A stretch of 64,000 nt of DNA from Capsicum annuum (GCF_002878395.1 NW_025826215.1:10216-74215), one strand, 5' to 3'; positions 11,733-22,209 are shown, counted from the first letter of the stretch. The notes: a model not told the origin generated them from the sequence alone. Made by a program: numbers and translations.

Positions 11733-14149
11733 GAAATATTAATAACATAACTGTGTTAATTTATTTTAGTGAATTAGATTCTTACTACTAAATTAACTAA
11801 ACTGTACAAGATATGTAAATGTTGATTATATATATGAATTATTTTACATTTATCATTTCAAGCATGTAAAATAGTCATGTTAATTAGAAAACATAAAATC
11901 AATGTTTATTACCTTTTCATGTTGTTCACCCTTCTTGAGAAATGATGGTGCTTGGTTGACTTTATCATCCTCCATTTCAACTGGTTTGTCTGTTTCTTTC
12001 ACTATACTGTCAGTACTCGTAGGTTCTGCATCATCAACAACGGCATCTAAAGGATCACATTCTTGTCGGCTCTGTTTTACAATAGTTTCCTGTAGATTTT
12101 TTATCAGAGAATAAAAAAAAATTTAATATAATATAGTTAGTTAATTACTACCTTTGAGAAGTAAGTACATATTGATACATTATAAACATTTTTTTATAAG
12201 ATAATTCAAATAGTAAATATCTACTAATGGGTACCTCCATTTCCTCTATTTTTTTGAGACACAATGTGGACTGACAGGATTAGTATGACATTTAAAATCA
12301 ACAACATCATCTGAATGTGTAGCCTCTTTCGGGCTTTGTTTTGCAATTTTTTCTAAAATTGAAGGATGAGAAGCATGAATAAATTCAATATACTCATTAA
12401 TAAATGTGTGGTGTTTTAAAACAGCTTACCTGCTTCACAGTCTCATTTTTCTCTCCAATGAATTCAAAACTTCAGTGAATCTAGCGTTCATCAGACGCTC
12501 CAAATCTTTGAATTTTTGGTCAATCTAGTAAATATGCAAGTTGATTAGTTAAAATGCATACAATTAATAAATTTATATAGCAATAAATTGTAGATCCTTA
12601 CGTATGTCTTCATGTATGCCTTCATTTTGGACTCTAACGAATGTAGGTCCGCTTTAACCACAAGGTCTTTCTTGTTTAATGTAGATGTTGAATCAACATC
12701 AACTTTACTCTTTTCTTTCATATCTGCTTGTTTCGCCAGTATTTGTTAAGCATGAAAAATAACACGATATAGAAGCGTTTTCATTGTGAGAAAAATATAA
12801 AATATATTGATAAGGAAATACCTGCTGTCTGTTTTATTCTGCGTCTCGCAACTGCATTTGTTTTTTATGATCTGATCTTCTTCCTGTTGGAACATCTTTT
12901 CTAGTCCTTGTCATAGGTTCAGATACTGTACTAGATACATGTATCGATTTCCTCATCAAAAATTGTGGAGGGGTAGAACTGAAGTCATCAAAACTATCAT
13001 GATCTTTGGTAACTAGGGGTACATTGACTCTGTAACTCTTTTGATCTTGATTTTTAGATAATGATGGCATCGAAGATGTACCATGCTGTTCAGATGCAAA
13101 ACTAGTGTGCGCTAAATCAAGTTTTTCAAACTCGCTCGCAGTAGAAACAATGTTGGCATATGAATGCTATGTACAAAAAATTATCCATTAAATATTATTA
13201 CGATTAAAACTATAAAAACTGTAATGCAATGTATGAAAAAAGTTCAATCATTATCATACCTTGCTAAACATTTCGGTCATAAACTGATTAAATTGAGGTC
13301 GGACTGCAACAACCTTCCAATTCAATATGCGAGGTATGTTAGTACCCTCCTTAACAACAACTTTGGATTCAACATCTGAACAAAGTTCAAACATCCACAC
13401 ATTAAGAACCCGTGAGATACCACCTAACTTATAAAGTTGCTTCTCCATTGAAAATTCTTGCCTAAGTGAGCCCATCAACCTGGAGAAAGACACTTTACCC
13501 CAAGGAATGAATTCATATTTTCCATCTTCAATTATTTTGAAATCATAAAATGGTACGGGAGAAGCATTCAACTGTAAGTAGATAAAAGTGTGTATGAAAT
13601 ATAGGATTGCCATCTGGAGGGCATCCTTTTTTTTTTTCAAAATTTCCCTTCAGAAAATATTCCACCAATGCCTCCTTATCGACACCATTGGTTGATTGTG
13701 GAATATACCTTTTCATAAGCCTACTCGAAGAAGAATCTTCATATTTGAAATCATCAACATTACCAAAACAGTTTAAGCCAGTAATCAAAGCAAATTCATT
13801 GATGGAAAATCTAAGGATCTGACCTTTGACAAAAACATGTATCTCTTCTTGATTTGGTTGCTCGATCTCGAGCATAAGAATACATTTTGTTATTTGTCCA
13901 ATATAATTAGAAATAGGTATGTTGAGATAACATTCGAAAATAGTCTTCTCAAATAAGTGTAACACTTCTTGTTCGACAACTTCTTTAATTTCATCCTTAA
14001 ATCTTAAATTGCATAAACTTACAAATCTAAGAGGATGGCTTGGAATTTCCTTTATAACATAACTCAATTCCTAAAACAAAAAGAAACAATAATGAAAAAA
14101 TTAGTCTATATACAACAACTCTACATTAAGATATTACACTAAAAATAAA

Positions 14150-15000
14150 TACTCTAATAACAACATACTTTAGATACAAGTTAATACAACGTTTATGTAT
14201 GTAGGTATTAACTTGTATCTTTTGTTGTATGACTTTCAATAACAGTTAAACCAACACTAGATACATTTCAAGAATTACAACATACTTTAGATACAAGTTA
14301 ATACAAAATGTATGTATATAGGTATTAACTTGTATCTTTTGTTGTATGACTTTCAATAACAATTAAACCAACACTAGATATATTTCAAGAAATTAACAGT
14401 AAGTACCAGATACAAGTCAACATAACATGTATCTAATGACAAGAAACTTGTATCTTTTGTTATATGATTTTCAATAACAATTAAACAACACTAGACACAT
14501 TTCAAACAATTAACAGTTAGTACCAGGTACAAGTTAACATAACATGTATCTATGAAGTCATAACTTGTATCTCTTATAATATAATTTTCAGTCAAGTTTA
14601 AACACCAATAGATACATATCAAATCATTAACAACAACTCACAGATACAAGACAACATAACATGTATCTAATGACAAGAAACATGTATCTTTTGTTATATG
14701 ACTTTCAATAACAATTACACAACACTAGACACATTTCAAGCAATTAACAGTTAGTGACAGATACAAGTTAACATAAAATGTATCTATGAAGTCATAACTT
14801 GTATCTCTTATAATATAATTTCCAGTCAAGTTTAAACACCAATAGATACATATCAAATCATTAACAACAAATCACAGATACAAGACAACATAACATGTAT
14901 CTAATAACAAGAAACTTGTATCTTTTGATATTAATTACAATATCAAAATAAATCACAAGATACATATAAGTTATTAACAACGAAGCACCAGATAAAAAAT
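14150..15000. repeat. Imperfect tandem repeats in the first intron of the Ulp1-like gene
   Basis: About seven imperfect copies of a 100-130 bp unit. Landmarks are gatacaagttaatacaa or gatacaagacaacataaca, then aacttgtatcttttgtt, atgactttcaataacaatta and acactagatacatttcaa. The array fills most of the interval between exon 1 (ending near 15074) and exon 2 (starting near 14073). Confidence 0.85.
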
Positions 15001-15951
15001 AAATTTTCAAACGTATCATCCATCACAAAATATGTATCTCAGCCTAAAATTGAACAAATCTATACATGCAATTACTTCAGGAAGCTTATCTCTACAAATT
15101 TCTTCAACAACTCTTCTTCTCTTGACGGAATCTTTACTTTTAGGACTGTTGTGTCCTCTTTTCTTAGAACCACTTTCATTTTTCTTGTCCTTCTTATCAA
15201 GCTTTTGACGTAATTTCTTCATACTTTGGAGATCGTTTCTATTTTTTGACCTATTTTCATGAAAACCATCAATTTCATAGTCAAAATCTTTCAGAACAAA
15301 GTTTACAACTTTTTGAGATTCTTTGAAACATTCTAATTGAGAAACTCCAAGACTAAAAGAAGGTCTAGACTCTCTATTCATGCTAATAATTCAAATAATA
15401 AAGCAAAAAAAGTGAAATTAAAGAAATCTCTCTACCAAAATACTCAACTTGCAGATAGCTTTACTTGTGGTAATTTTTTTTTGAAAAAATAACGTAAAAA
15501 AGGAATTAAATAAATTGAAGCTAATTTTATGTGGGGAAAATGGCCAGATTTTGCGCCGTTCAAAGAGGAGATGTGGAGTATTTTTTTGGTAAAGAGCCGC
15601 CTTTTTAGTTGTAGGGTTAACTTGTATCACATAATTAGTAAAAAATATGAAATGTTGGGATTTAAGTAATTTTTAAGAAGTGGGGGGATTTTTAGAAGTT
15701 TAGAAACTTATGTTGTTTATTTAGGTAATTTTTCCTTTTATTTTTTGACCGGGCTTGACTGGGTTTAGGTGAGTTAGACTGGGTTAGGTTAAGTGGGCCG
15801 GGTCAGGGTTGTTTTTAAAAATTTTACTGTTTAACCCGGAACCGGCCCAGCCCACTTAGCCCCAACCTGGCCCGACCCACAAATCGGTTAATTTTAACGG
15901 GCCGATTACGGGTTGACCCGGCCCAGCCCACTTGACACCCTTACCTGAAAA

Positions 15952-16225
15952 CTAGAGACTAAATTGGTAAAAAGTTAAGAACAAATGATATAACAGTTGC
16001 AATAGTTTTTAGAAGACATCTCTATTTTGATTAATTAAAAACAAACACCATCTAGGTAAGAAAGCTTTGAGGTTGCTCTTCTTCGTCAAGGTCAAGTGGA
16101 TATTTTAATCTATTCTAACATATAAGTGCATATATACTACTTGAAATAAGGAGAATTCAATAGGTGAACTCAATCACAAAAGGATGTGTCAGGATGGATG
16201 AGACACTTTTATCCGTACGTAGAAA
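15952..16225. other. Short unannotated interval between two hAT-type elements
   Basis: No gene, repeat or terminal structure recognised. It is the original flank to the right of the hAT element, and continues from the sequence to the left of 2037. Confidence 0.5.
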
Positions 16226-16587
16226 TAGGGGTGTATATTCTCGGATTTGGTTTGGATTTTTTATATATCAAATCAAATTATTTGTGACGAATTTTCAAAT
16301 CTATATACCAAACCAAATTACATAATAAAATTCAAAAATTTTCTACCTCAGGTTTTTTCGGATTTTTTGGTTTTCAATTTTTTGAACTTTTTCCGTTAAA
16401 GTCTTCATACCAATATATAATTAACTTGTGCTTCAAATATTTTTTTAATCCTAGCAAGATATAACTATTTTTGGTGTTTCTTAAGAAAATAACAAAAAAT
16501 ATGAAATGAGTTATGATTATAAAATATTCAACAAAAAATAATAATAAAATCATATAAAATAAATATTGCATATTAATGTTTTACAAT

Positions 16588-16680
16588 AACAACAACAACA
16601 ACAACAACAAACCCAGTGTATTCCCACATAGTGAGGTCTGGGGAGGAAAAGATGTACGCAGTCCATACCTCTACCTCTAA
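16588..16680 (-). other. RTE LINE 3' terminal signature with (TTG)n tail
   Basis: On the minus strand the element ends with the complement of cccagtgtattcccacatag and gtctggggagg, then (TTG)n. From general knowledge this signature resembles the shared 3' end of Solanaceae RTE LINEs and TS-type SINEs, and would be the part recognised by the reverse transcriptase. Confidence 0.6.
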
Positions 16681-16972
16681 AGAAGTAGAAAGGCTGCTTT
16701 CAATAGACCCCGGCTCGAGACACGGAATACTAAACAAATTCATAGTAAAGCATGGAACAAGATGGCATAACATAAATACGACACTACAAGTAATAGTAAA
16801 TAGAGAAAAGTAAAAAGATTCGTAATAAAGCATGAAACAAGGTATCATAACAAGAATAATACCCCTACCAAGTAATTCCCTACACTAGCGACCCAAACTG
16901 ACCCTAGCCTTCTACCCTAATTTGCCTCCTCCAGATCTTCCTATCTAGGGTCATGTCCTTAGTGAGATGTAA

Positions 16973-18453
16973 CTACTCCATGTCCCGCCTAATCACCTCT
17001 CCCCAGTACTTCTTCGGCCTACCCCTACCCCGCCTAAAACTATCCAAAGCTAGCCTATCACACCTACGAACTGGGGCATCCATGCCCCTCCCCATCACGT
17101 GTCTGAACCATCTCAATCGGACTTTTCGCATCTTATTCTCCACTGGAGTCACACCAACCTTCTCCCTGATAGTCTCATTCCGAACTCTATCCCCCCTAGT
17201 CATCCCACACATCCAATGCAACATCCGTATTTCCTCCACCTTCATTTTTTGAATGTGGGAGTTCTTAACTGGCCAACACTCCGCTCTATACAACATGGCC
17301 GGACGGACTGCCACCCTGTAAATTTGCCTTTAAGCTTGGACGACACCTTCTTATCATACAACACCCCCAAAGCGAGCTTCCACTTCATCCATCCCGCCCC
17401 AATACGGTGTGAGACATCCTCGTCAATATCACTGTTACCCTGAATCACGGACCCAAGATACTTGAAACTATTTCTCTTACATACCACCTATGATTCCAAC
17501 TTCACTACCACCTCATTCTCTAGCCTTACGTCATTAAACTTGCATTCCAAATACTCTGTCTTGATCCTACTCAACCTAAACTCTTTAGACTCAAGAGTTT
17601 GTCTCCACACCTCTAATTTATCATTCACACCCCACCGCATCTCATCAATTAAAACTACATCATCTGCAAAAAGTATACACTAAGGCACCTCTCCTTAAAT
17701 ACGCCCCGTCAACACATCCATCACTAAAGCAAACAAAAAGGGACTAAGAGTAGATCCCTGATGTAATCCTGTCAAGAAAGTGAAATGCTCTGAGTCTCCT
17801 CCCTCCGTCCTCACCTAAGTTTTAGCTCCATTATACATGTCCTTAATTGCTCTGATATATGCCACCGGGACTCTACTCACCTCCAAGTATCTCCAAAGCA
17901 CCTCCCTGGGGACTTTGTCGTATGCCTTCTCTAAGTCGATAAACACCATGTGCAGGTCCTTCTTCCTTTCCCTATACTGTTCCACCAGCCTCCGTACCAG
18001 GTGAATTGCCTCCGTCGTCGAGTGGCCAGGCATAAATCCAAAATGGTTCTCCGAAGTAGACACTATCTGTCTCAGCCTCACCTCGACCACTCTCTCCCAA
18101 ATCTTCATAGAGTGACTCAATAACTTAATACCCCTATAGTTATTGCAACTCTGAATGTCACCCTTGTTCTTATAAAGAGGGGTCATAGTACTCCACCTCT
18201 AAGCCTCGGGCATTTTTACCGTCTTAAAAATTCCATTAAACAATCCAGTCAACCACCTTAAATCAGCCTTGCCAGAAAACTTCCAAAAATCCACAGGTAT
18301 CTCATCAGACCCCATAGCCCTACCCCTTCGCATCCTGCGAACAACCTCTCTAACCTCTTCTACCTTAAAACGTCTACAATAACTAAAATCCTGACACTCC
18401 TCTGAGTGCTCCAGCTCCTCTAACACAATAGCTCTATCCCCTTCGTCATTCAA
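16973..18453 (-). pseudogene. RTE LINE reverse transcriptase and C-terminal region, fragmented
   Basis: Reverse transcriptase continuing from the endonuclease, now in pieces: 18453-18199 (GRAMGSDEIPVDFWK), 18186-17815 ([48 protein letters not shown]), and then a stretch with the catalytic FADD core ([12 protein letters not shown], about 17670-17640) just after an in-frame stop. The C-terminal parts at 17487-17242 ([20 protein letters not shown]) and 17314-16973 ([11 protein letters not shown] and a GRGRPKKYW tail) are typical of plant RTE ORFs. At least four stops or frameshifts are visible, so it is not functional. Confidence 0.85.
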
Positions 18454-18536
18454 TAGCCTATGAAAATACGACTGTCATCTATTCTTAATATGGCTATCCT
18501 CTATCAACACTGTACCGTCCTCCCCCTTAATGCACT

Positions 18537-20006
18537 TTACCTGATCAAGGTCACAACCCTTCTTCTCCCTAGCCTTAGCGAATCTAAATAACTTTTTTCC
18601 CCTCCTTTCTCCTGTAACCCTACATACAAGCTCTCAAATATTGCCGTCTTAGCCGCCATAACTGCTAACTTAACCTCCTTCCTAGCTAACTTGTACTCTT
18701 TCCTGTTTACCCGCTTCTCTTCTTTGTCCTTACTCTCAACCAACTTAGCATACGCCTCTTTCTTGGTCTCCACTTTCTTCTTAACCTCTTCACTCCACCA
18801 CCAATCCCCCCGATGATGCCCGGCCCGGCCCCTAGAAACACACAACACCTCACTAGCATTCTCCCTGATGCACCTAGCCACCCTATCCCATATACTATCC
18901 ACATCCCCCCTACACTCCCACATCCTCATTCCCACCAACTTTGCCCCTATCTCCCATGCATTCACTGGCGTCAAGCCGCCCAACTTAATTCTAGGTCTAC
19001 ACTCCTCACCCCTTCTCTTTCTATCCTTCTTTATACCTAAATCCATAACCAAGAGCCTATGCTGGGTTAAAAGATTCTCACTCGGGATGACCTTACAGTC
19101 CTTACACAACACTTTATCCCATTTTCTAAGCAATAAAAAGTCAACCTGGGTCTTGCCTATCGCGCTTCGAAAGGTGATCAGGTGATCGTCCTTCTTCGGG
19201 AAGCCTGAATTCACCACCACCAGCCCAAAGGACCTCACAAAATCCAATAGAGTAGCCCCCTCTTTATTTCTTTCCCCAAAACCAAAACCACCATGCACAT
19301 CACCAAAGCCTCCCGGTAATGCCCCGATGTGCCCATTAAAATCTCCTGCTATAATAATCTTCTCCGATCTAGGCACGTCTCTCACCACCTCGTCCAAAGC
19401 CTCCAAAAACCGCATCTCCTCCTCCCCATCCAAGCCCACTTGTGGTGCATAAACATTAAATACGTTTAGGGTAAACCCCCCAATGACCAACTTAATAGTC
19501 ATTAACCTATCGCTGATCCTCTTTACCTCTACTACCTGACCTCTAAGCTCTTCATCTACTAAGATGCCAATTCCATTCCTACACCTCTCGCTCCCAGAGT
19601 ACCAAATCTTGTAACCATCCACATTCCTAGCCTTAGACCCTACCCACTTAGTCTCTTGAACACACGGAATATTAATCCTACTCTTTCTAAGAATCTTCAC
19701 AAGCTCTATGGACTTACCCTGAAGAGTACCTACATTCCAAGACCCAACCCTCAACCTACCAACTCTATCAACACATCTTCCTCTACCGCCCCTGAGGCCA
19801 AACCTTGGCCTCCCTCCCACCCTCACCCTTTCCTCTTCCCCCACCCCCACAATAGCCCCCTGCCCCAACCACCTCAGACATGACCCTATCCAACCATCAA
19901 CGCCCACAACCACTACTACAAAAAAATACAAGAAAATATAAACAATGGTAGTAACAAAGCAGCAGCAGGAAATACAAGGCTCACATAAATTAGAAGAAAT
20001 AATCAA
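18537..20006 (-). pseudogene. RTE LINE endonuclease domain (APE type)
   Basis: An apurinic-type endonuclease that nicks target DNA for target-primed reverse transcription. Residue numbers are from the open frame start at 20006, which is TTG; no ATG precedes the domain and an in-frame TAG lies just upstream, so the original start is uncertain. Motifs in order: SWNVGTL (89-95), QETKW (117-121), NVYAP (184-188), GDFNGH (221-226), TQVDFLL (286-292) and TQHRLLVMDL (314-323), where many relatives have S-D-H. A Lys/Glu-rich linker follows towards the RT. The frame stops at 18537, before the RT domain. The catalytic motifs look preserved. Confidence 0.85.
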
Positions 20007-20639
20007 GAAACAAAACTAAACTCAAATAGGGAGAAAAAATAAAACCAGGGTAAGGACAAAACTAACAGTAAGAAAAATAGAGCACACTAATGGCCTGGCA
20101 CCAAGGACAACCAAACAAATAATAAGGAGTGGTGCAAGTCACAAATATACTACAGCAGAGACGCAAGTCAAGATACAGGAGATAGTACGATAAATAATAT
20201 GAAGCAACATAAGAGGTTCAAAAACAGCAAGACAATAAAGACACCCTCAAAGCACACACTATATCCAAATTTTAAGAACAACAACTACTAGAAATCCAAA
20301 TAACAGACAAAAAATCCCACGCAAATTACAGGCAATAAAAATATTGAAAATTCACGCGATAAAATAAAGTTCAAGGGTTAGAATTCACCGAAATACGTAT
20401 ATCATATAATCTGCTCTTGCTTGTTATGCTGGAACCCAATAAATTGGGTTGCCGGGATCACTTCGCCAGAAAGTCGCCGGCTCAAATCTGGACAGTAGTT
20501 GCAATATCCGGTAAAGACCCCCACCTAGATTTTCTGGCTCCGCCGCCTTCACCACCGACGTTCGTCGAACCAGTTCACCAAATCCGATCGCAGACTAGTA
20601 ACCAGCAAGTTGCTGCCTTTGCAAATCTGCTGACAGTAG

Positions 20640-20900
20640 AGAGGGGAGAGAGGGAGGAAGGGGGAAAGGGAGAGAGAGGGAAAGAGAGGGAGACTAAGAA
20701 AGAGAGAAAGAGAGAAGTGTGCCTACCTGTCGCCGGTGTTGTTTCGCCGCCGACGTCTACTTCACAGAGACTGACCAGTCACGTCAAAGAGAACGTAGGG
20801 GAAGGGAGAGACCAAGGGAGAGAGATGGAGCAACGTACTTACCTGTCGCCGGCGAAAGATACGTTAGTTAGAGAGAAGGAGCAAAAGAGAGAGAAAATTC
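20640..20900 (-). repeat. GA/CT-rich tract in the LINE leader
   Basis: The plus strand shows long gagaggga/aagagaga purine runs; the element's sense strand is therefore CT-rich. This is consistent with the 5' untranslated region of the LINE. The plus-strand open frame crossing it is compositional and not a gene. Confidence 0.6.
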
Positions 20901-21479
20901 ATCCTAATGTTTTACAATAAAAAATAATTATAATTTAAAAATATCAAGTCATGCTAAAATAAGTCTAGTAAGTGTTAATTACATAACTAAATTTTAAATC
21001 AAAAATAAATTTAGATTATGTTTTATGCAAAACTAAAGAAAATATATTCAACATTATTATCACTCCTAATGTTTTCATTGAATTTTTTTGTAAACAATAG
21101 TATTCATTTGGGCATTATTTGAGTTATTAATATCTATGAGATATAAAATTTAATGGACCGGACCATTCAAAACTCTAAGTGTAAACTTGAAATAATATGT
21201 TGAAAGATAAAAACAATGAAAATGTTTAAGAAATATTTATAAATTACATCACAATAATTATTTTTTATGTCTTAAATGTTTTTAAAAATTATATAAATGT
21301 AATATCGTGTTGGTTCGACTTTTTTTAGTTAAAACCAAACCAACCAATTATAATCAATTTTTTTTCAAAAACAACCAAATAAAATCATATTATTAGTCGA
21401 ATTTTTTCGGTTTGACTCGATTTTCGATTTAGTTTGATTTTGTTCACCCTTACCCAGAAATATTTAATTCAAGTATTGA

Positions 21480-21600
21480 GAAGGGAGAAATTCCTAATGG
21501 AGACCGCGCTCCTCTTAAATGAGCTCTTTCCCCTTGAATGAGTCTTACACAACTAGAGTTTGGATTAGTCGAGGCAAATGGGTTACAAATTGATATTGCG
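21480..21600 (+). mobile_element. Degraded SINE-like fragment (weak)
   Basis: The order of short blocks (gctctttccccttgaatga, gtcttacacaac, tttggattagtcg, caaatgggtta) resembles the body of tRNA-derived SINEs common in Solanaceae, and resembles the candidate at 27866-28028. No pol III boxes or target duplication are readable. Confidence 0.3.
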
Positions 21601-21900
21601 TAAAACTCATGAAAGGATAAAACATTTCCTATCAGAATTATTTCTATTTTGATGTTCGAATTCAAAATTTTCAGTTAAAGATAGAGGGATCCTACTCATT
21701 CCACCGATTGTGATGACTTAGACATCATTATAATGGATATATTGACATATCATAGTGTTGTTTCCTAAAAAGAGTGACTAGTAAAATGTATGTACAAAGG
21801 GTTAGTGCATCAAATTGTCATTATAAATTCGGACATCTATTTTTTAGTGTATCTTATAGACCATATATATTATTTACAGTGTAAGTTGATATTCAAAATA
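21601..21900. other. Unannotated AT-rich interval before Copia-1
   Basis: No gene, terminal repeat or tandem structure recognised. Confidence 0.5.
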
Positions 21901-21905
21901 TATTG

Positions 21906-22137
21906 TGTTATAAATGTACCATATATAGTGAATGCCTACTTTACCATATATAGTGAATACCTACTTTACCATATATTGTGTATGTCTATTTATGGAAAAG
22001 TTACAAACTCTAAGACTAGTTTCCCCTAATAAATAACGGGGTTTTCCCTCATTGTAAATCATCCCTCAAGAGAAGAAATAAGAATTACTCTCTCTATTCT
22101 CTGTACTCTTCTTCTTGTTCTTTATTGTTCTATAACT
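21906..22137 (+). repeat. Copia-1 5' LTR
   Basis: Begins tgttataaatgtacc. It contains three tandem copies of a roughly 24 bp unit (taccatatatagtgaatgcc and variants), then ctaataaataacggggtttt, a TATA-like and downstream region, and ends ttctataact. It aligns end to end with 27215-27446. Confidence 0.92.
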
Positions 22138-22156
22138 AGTTATCAGGACGAGACTC
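22138..22156 (+). other. Copia-1 primer binding site
   Basis: The sequence ttatcaggacgagact directly follows the 5' LTR, where the tRNA primer site is expected. It is related to the TATCAG core of initiator-Met primer sites. The exact tRNA is uncertain. Confidence 0.5.
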
Positions 22157-22209
22157 TACCATCTCAAATTTGAAGGCTAAGGTATTATTATTTTTCTTCC
22201 CTTTTCCAT

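Larger units (their letters stand above)
10318..15381 (-). pseudogene. DUF1985/Ulp1-like cysteine protease (C48-type) passenger gene, broken
   Basis: Minus-strand multi-exon gene. Exon 1 starts at ATG 15381 and ends at a GT donor near 15074 (Lys/Arg-rich). Exon 2 begins after an AG acceptor at about 14073 and is DUF1985 (ALITGLNCFG is characteristic). A frameshift in the T-run at about 13627-13640 breaks it, and the domain resumes as DALQMAILYFIHTF down to a GTATGA donor at 13256. Further exons follow: 13167-12834, smaller pieces at about 12730-11900, and 11447-10979 with PFESYHITRDSP before the protease. The C-terminal exons (about 10755-10630, with a stop after WTALKSY, and 10540-10318) carry the Cys box DCGAFVAVYAEYL. 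In the C48/Ulp1 family the catalytic His and Asp precede this Cys, but only about 225 non-coding bases separate the flanking exons here, so that exon appears lost. Role in transposition unknown. Confidence 0.75.
5840..15738. mobile_element. MULE with transposase and Ulp1-like gene, nested in the hAT element
   Basis: The left end (aaagtaaaaattac at 5840, continuing through ctaaaaatct and attccaacattt to about 5930) matches the reverse complement of the right end (aaaggaaaaattac, then ctaaaaatcc and tcccaacattt, about 15650-15738). This gives imperfect TIRs of about 90 bp. Between them are a MuDR-type transposase pseudogene on the plus strand and a DUF1985/Ulp1-like gene on the minus strand, converging. 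MULEs carrying ULP-like genes are known in plants as the Kaonashi group. The flanks are T/A runs, so a 9 bp target duplication cannot be fixed. Its position between the hAT body and the hAT 3' end shows it inserted after the hAT element. Confidence 0.78.
2045..15943 (+). mobile_element. hAT transposon, split by a nested MULE
   Basis: An exact 8 bp duplication, cctgaaaa, sits at 2037-2044 and 15944-15951, the size expected for hAT. The element starts taagcctatcggcc and ends in gacaccctta (inner strand taagggtgtcaag). Both subterminal regions (2045-2255 and about 15750-15943) are packed with GGCCCG-type motifs, typical of plant hAT ends. It carries a hAT transposase pseudogene (2681-4525) and a TA-rich tandem array, and then hosts the MULE at about 5840-15738. 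Without the MULE it would be about 4.0 kb. The left terminus has diverged from the right one. Confidence 0.82.
16590..20904 (-). mobile_element. RTE-clade LINE, near full length
   Basis: A 16 bp duplication, taatgttttacaataa, lies at 16574-16589 and 20905-20920. In the sense direction (minus) the element runs from about 20904 (5', GA-rich leader with ctctct tracts) through an endonuclease and a reverse transcriptase to a 3' end with (TTG)n, complementary to the caacaacaacaa run at 16588-16611. No poly-A is present, which together with the short TTG tail fits the RTE clade. The defined TSD and a long leader suggest little or no 5' truncation. The ORF is broken by several stops and frameshifts. 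Confidence 0.85.
16226..21452. mobile_element. Non-autonomous hAT-like element split by an RTE LINE
   Basis: The left end taggggtgtatattct and right end gttcaccctta (reverse complement taagggtgaac) form a TARGGGTG-type hAT terminus. The flanking 8-mers cgtagaaa (16218-16225) and cccagaaa (21453-21460) agree at 6 of 8 positions, consistent with a decayed target duplication. Without the LINE it is about 0.9 kb of AT-rich, non-coding DNA with ggtttgg/ccaaacc words near both ends. Confidence 0.65.

Noticed and set aside
14150..15000. Possible CRISPR-like array
   Set aside because: Repeat units are diverged, 100-130 bp long, with no unique spacers of constant size; it is a eukaryotic intron repeat.
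10318..15381. Treating the DUF1985/Ulp1-like gene as a host desumoylating enzyme
   Set aside because: It lies between MULE ends beside a MULE transposase, is frameshifted, and lacks the His/Asp exon.
18868..19185. Plus-strand frames opposite the LINE endonuclease
   Set aside because: Antisense shadows; the minus strand holds all conserved motifs.
20417..20920. 167-codon plus-strand frame
   Set aside because: Arg/Glu-rich translation of a GA tract in the LINE leader; it crosses the LINE boundary and target duplication, so it cannot be an independent gene.
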